DNA of 64,000 nt from Stratiolaelaps scimitus (Eukaryota; Arthropoda; Arachnida; Mesostigmata; Laelapidae), in contig JABWDB010000001.1 in assembly GCA_019614645.1 (NCBI GenBank), positions 5,636,501 to 5,700,500 on the forward strand, read 5' to 3'. The notes beneath the pieces are model-generated. The model was not told the origin of the DNA and did not search any database. It saw only the letters and a list, made by a program, of their open reading frames with translations. The translations under genes were made by a program, and so were the position numbers. Shown here piece by piece: positions 60,421-64,000 of the stretch; the stretch's first letter is position 1; each line of letters opens with the position of its first letter.

Positions 60421-61240
60421 AACGGACACAGACATCATCGTCGTTGTCGGCGGCGGCGGCGGCGGCGGTGCCTTCTTCAGCACCAGCAGCAGCAGCAACA
60501 GCTACCACAAGAGAATGATGCTGCTGATGCTCGGATGATGATCTCGTCTATTCGTAGTTCGCCGCGAAGCAAACGACGGCGGCCGCCGCCGCCGACATCG
60601 ACGACGACGACGATGATGATGGCGGCGGCGGCGGCGGCGGCGACGACAACGAAGAGTTGATTGCAATTTTTGAATTTCTTCGTTTTTCCTCGCTATTATT
60701 TCGTTTCGATATTATTGGAAATGCTGAACAGCAATAACGGCGGCGGCGGCGGCGGCGGTGATGAAATTATTGCTCATGTTTCGACCTGGCTGCAGAAGTC
60801 GCTGCCACCGCCGCCGTCGCCTGCATGCGGCTAGCCAGCGAACGACCCAGGTCCAGGCCCAGCCCCAGTGAGAGGGAGAGAGAGAGAGGATCTCACGAAA
60901 TGCTTTCTGTGGTCAGCAGAAGCAGTGGCGGTCGCGGCAGCACTACGATGACATCAGAATTACCTATCCACCCGCTTTCTCACTGCCCACCGTCAGATAT
61001 ATATATATATATATATACATACACACAATATCTGTTCAACTTGATTGGAATGGCCGAATGGAAGACGATGTTCATCCGATTTCATCGTGACTACAAATTT
61101 TTAATGCACCATTTTCAAATGCTGATGCCGCTGCTAGCATTGCTTGTTGTGCGGCTTCTTTCCATGTTACTTATAGCCTGTTACAACTGTTGTTGTTATT
61201 GTTGTTGTTGTTATTGCTGTTGTTGTTACTGCTGCTGACG
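60421..61240. other. GGC/GAC triplet cluster
   Basis: Three (GGC)7-type arrays at 60449-60469, 60621-60642 and 60738-60759 lie within 310 bp, with GAC/GAT arrays between them. A TA tract is at 60997-61018 and TTG/TTA arrays lie near 61188-61232. No gene recognised. Confidence 0.7.
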
Positions 61241-61880
61241 CTTGCTTGTCGAAAGAATCGCCCCAGATCGGCAGCATATCTACTAGTACCTCAAACTTTG
61301 TATTAACAAAAATTGTTCGATTCTTCAAAACATTTAGCTTGCGACATTCGCTCTCGAACCAAATGGTTGTGATCAGAGGGTATCAGGCCAATTTACAAAG
61401 CTCGTGATCATAGCTGAACAGCTAGAAGAACAGTGCCAGCTGTTGATACATTCATGGGTTCGTCGGCAAATAGGCTTCACCCAATGAGTCTTGCTCGCAA
61501 GCTTCAAGGATGTGCTCTCCTTGTTCTTCATATCTTCACCAGGACGACGCATGACCACTTGAGCATCGGCTAGAATTCAAGACTTCAAGTGCTGGCTCGA
61601 TTCGAATCCGCTGTCCAGTGGAAGCGTCCAGCGACGCCGAAGGCACCTGCCGAGTATGTAGTCACATGTTGTATGGATCACCATCGGCGTGGCGGGAACG
61701 CTCTTCGGACCGAACGACGATGCGGTCATAATACAATAGGTACGCAACGGTCATAGCGTCACCCCTTTCCCCAAACCCCCAGCCGCCATGACCGGAGAAG
61801 ATATCATCGATTTTGTCCATCAGACACGATCACACAGATTCACACACAAATCGACGGCCAGCTAGACTGACATAGCTTGT
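61241..61880. other. unique DNA, no gene recognised
   Basis: Repeat-poor. A GATTCGAATCC match near 61609 resembles a pol III B box but is itself a near-palindrome and has no A box. No gene recognised. Confidence 0.5.
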
Positions 61881-62226
61881 ATCCGCGTCATTATTATTAT
61901 TATTATTACCAGTGCTGTTGTCGCTGCTGCTGCTATTATTATTATTATTACTACTTATCATTACCGGTGGTTGGTGGTGGTGGTGTCGAGAATTTCGTCG
62001 GTTGATTGTTCGTGATTTGAACCTCCTCTTCCTCCTCCTCCTCCCTTTGCTCGGCTCGTTCAAACTGCAGAATCACTCACCACAAGCACACCGCCGGTAC
62101 GAATAGCACAGCCACCACCATAACCGCGGCAGCGACGACGACGACCCGATGCTATGGCAACGAAGGAGCAATAGTGGCCGTCGTAGGTGTTTCGTTCGCG
62201 ATGACTTGAAAATGATCAAAATTCTG

Positions 62227-62338
62227 ACGAAAAAAAAAAGAAAAAGAAGAAGAAAAAGACAAGAACATAGAAGAAGAAGAAGAAAAAAGAAACGAAATGA
62301 AAGAAAGACGAAGAAAAAACATGAGGAGAGAACAAAGC
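62227..62338. repeat. polypurine (GAA/AAG) tract
   Basis: About 110 nt almost wholly A and G, interrupted by only a few C and T bases. Such tracts can form triplex (H-DNA) and give Lys/Arg runs when translated. Confidence 0.9.
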
Positions 62339-62505
62339 GCACATCTTTTTGTTGGGACCGAATCGAAAAATTACAGGCAACGCCGGCAGCAGCAGCAGCA
62401 ACAATAGTCGCAGGCAAATGCCGGTTGTTCTGCCGCCGCTACGGCGACGCTGGAGTCCGTCTCGGACTTTACCGAGGAGCGATGTCGCCCGGCCCAACGT
62501 CAATT

Positions 62506-62530
62506 CAGCAGCAGCAGCAGCAGCAGCAGC
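62506..62530. repeat. (CAG)8 microsatellite
   Basis: Perfect CAG array, Gln in the long plus frame that crosses it. Confidence 0.95.
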
Positions 62531-62770
62531 GACGCGGGCAGACCGCCCTGTTCTTTTCAGTTTTTTGCCCTCCCTTTTTACGTTTCCGTGGAGAACACTC
62601 TCTTAACTGTCGGTGGCGATCAACCGCCGTTGCTGATATTACACTGGTGCGCTGTGGGTACTAGCGACAGCATTCGAAGCAGCATGTGTATAATAGTAGC
62701 GCCAGTGACAATGCAGCATGGCGTCGGGAAAAAAAATGGATAGCGGCGGCAGCAGCAGCAGCATCAGAAA

Positions 62771-63177
62771 ATGTCGCTGTGAACCTGCCCAGATTTGGAC
62801 AATATTAATTTTGGTGAATCGCATATAGCATATGATACGATTTCTGGCAATGCTATATCTCTGTCGGGTGTGACCCGATCGTGCTCGGCGATTCTGTTAA
62901 GTGCTATTGTGCCATACGGATCACTGACTTTGTGGTTGGACCCGCTGGGTGGTGGCGGCGCCACAGTGCATATGCTGGAGCCAGCATCTGTTATATTAGC
63001 AAGGGGAATAACATGTATTCGATATCGATTTTCTGTATAGTTATTCTGTGTTGAACTATAATACAATAAGCTACTTCATGTGTTTATCATTTTCAAAAAT
63101 ATTGCGGTCGAATCTAGCACCGTCACTACGCCATCTAATCCGTTTAACGTGTGATTTCTTATAACTAATACACTACA

Positions 63178-63218
<41 letters not shown>

Positions 63219-64000
63219 GCTTCCAATTCTCTATCTGCCCCCGGATCCTCCTAGAGTCTCAGATCTCTACCATCGTCGATGTTCAGGCAGCCCCCCTCCA
63301 GCCTCACCTAATCTTGATTTTGCTTCTCTGTTTTTTCTTACTATTATTCGTATTATTATGACCATCATCAATATGCTTATTCCCCTTATTCTTCCAAGTA
63401 GATAGACGTCTATGTCTCACGAACAGCCGAACTACAGAAGAACAAAATATCCCTCCCCCCGACGATGACGACTCTCAGGACGCTGGTGTCACCGACGCTG
63501 CCGCCCCACTGTATCACATTATAGAATCGTGATCGTCGCCGCCGCCGCCGCCGCCAGCTCGACGCTCGTATAGAGCCAAGCTGCGAAACTTCATCGCTCC
63601 TCTTGAGCTTTCGTCGGTTCTTCTCTGTTGCGCTCTCTCATCAGTCAGTCTCTCATTCGATTTCCCCTCATTTTTATAGTGGCCCTCGGGCTTGGACGTA
63701 CGCTCCGATGGAGAATCGCTCGCGGTGTCAGCCCGCGATTCTCTTCTCCCTGGACCAAACTGGCCAATGCCAACTGGCCCTCGTGTATACCCGTGCATGT
63801 ATCTATATATGCATGTGTGTGTGTGTGTGTGTGTATGTCTCTATGACTGTTTCAGCTGGTAGAATACTGCCGGCCGTCCACCAGCCGCCACCACCACCAC
63901 TATCATCACTACAACCGAAATCATGGTCGACGTCACCATGGAAATCACCTCATCATTTCATTTCTCTTTGCCGTCGCCACGATTTTACTGCCGCTACAAT
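62771..64000. other. unique DNA with AT, GCC and GT tracts
   Basis: Apart from the AT tract listed next, a GCC array at 63537-63556 and a GT array at 63814-63834. Opposed frames at 62764-63066 and 62795-63040 shadow each other. No gene recognised. Confidence 0.5.
63181..63215. repeat. (AT)17 microsatellite
   Basis: Perfect AT run of about 35 nt. Confidence 0.96.

Larger units (their letters stand above)
61881..62770. other. triplet-rich DNA with long polypurine tract
   Basis: ATT (61889-61910 and 61933-61952), GGT, CTC, GAC and CAG arrays surround an A/G tract. The 171-codon plus frame here is Lys/Arg-rich from the purine tract and Gln-rich from CAG, so it is repeat-derived. Confidence 0.7.

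Noticed and set aside
61606..61640. B-box-like GATTCGAATCC
   Set aside because: It is largely self-complementary, lacks an upstream A box, and the arms around it do not pair as a T stem.
62149..62664. 171-codon Lys/Arg- and Gln-rich plus frame
   Set aside because: The basic region is a translated polypurine tract and the Gln run is a CAG array.
1..64000. CRISPR arrays, bacterial operons, rRNA, telomeric repeats, viral genes
   Set aside because: No regularly spaced identical repeats with unique spacers, no long gene-dense frames, no TTAGG-type arrays and no recognisable rRNA or viral protein motif were seen.

Overview
This is a eukaryotic nuclear window in which no intact, recognisable protein-coding gene, rRNA, canonical tRNA or CRISPR array can be identified. 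It is saturated with simple-sequence repeats: (AT)n, (GA)n/(CT)n and (AC)n tracts, GC-rich triplet runs (GGC, CAG, GAC, GTT, ATT), tetranucleotides of the GACG/GACC/GGCT type, poly-G and poly-C. Open frames are short and occur at similar density on both strands, and the longest lie inside triplet repeats. That pattern fits intergenic or intronic DNA of an arthropod-like metazoan. I cannot name the species; a mite or other chelicerate is only a guess, helped slightly by the mariner-type transposon relic.

Layout. From 1 to 4.7 kb the DNA is mostly unique, with AT and ATT tracts. Blocks at about 4.7-6.5, 8.0-9.1, 12.1-14.2, 35.2-37.4 and 40.8-42.7 kb are GC- and CpG-rich triplet-repeat country. 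Blocks at 16.6-18.1, 22.4-27.8, 58.2-58.9 and 60.4-62.8 kb are rich in GTT/CAA/CTG/ATT triplets and GGC runs. The stretches 6.5-7.7, 14.2-16.6, 27.8-29.7, 32.8-34.8, 37.4-39.0 and especially 49.7-58.2 kb are unique and relatively repeat-poor; the relic transposon and most protein-like reading frames lie in such unique DNA.

The best-supported biological feature is a decayed mariner-family (IS630-Tc1-mariner) transposase at about 28.30-28.98 kb, with N-terminal, central and C-terminal family motifs and lost catalytic segments. The most striking structural feature is a perfect 53-bp palindrome at 41,089-41,141 (26-bp arms, 1-nt centre). Three places carry tRNA-like A and B boxes and may be heads of decayed SINEs. 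A few reading frames look more protein-like than their surroundings. The most interesting is a minus-strand frame at 45.64-45.98 kb laid out like a cysteine-containing prohormone between dibasic sites. These coding calls rest on composition, splice-like signals and motif layout only, and are given low confidence. No functional gene network can be inferred from this window.
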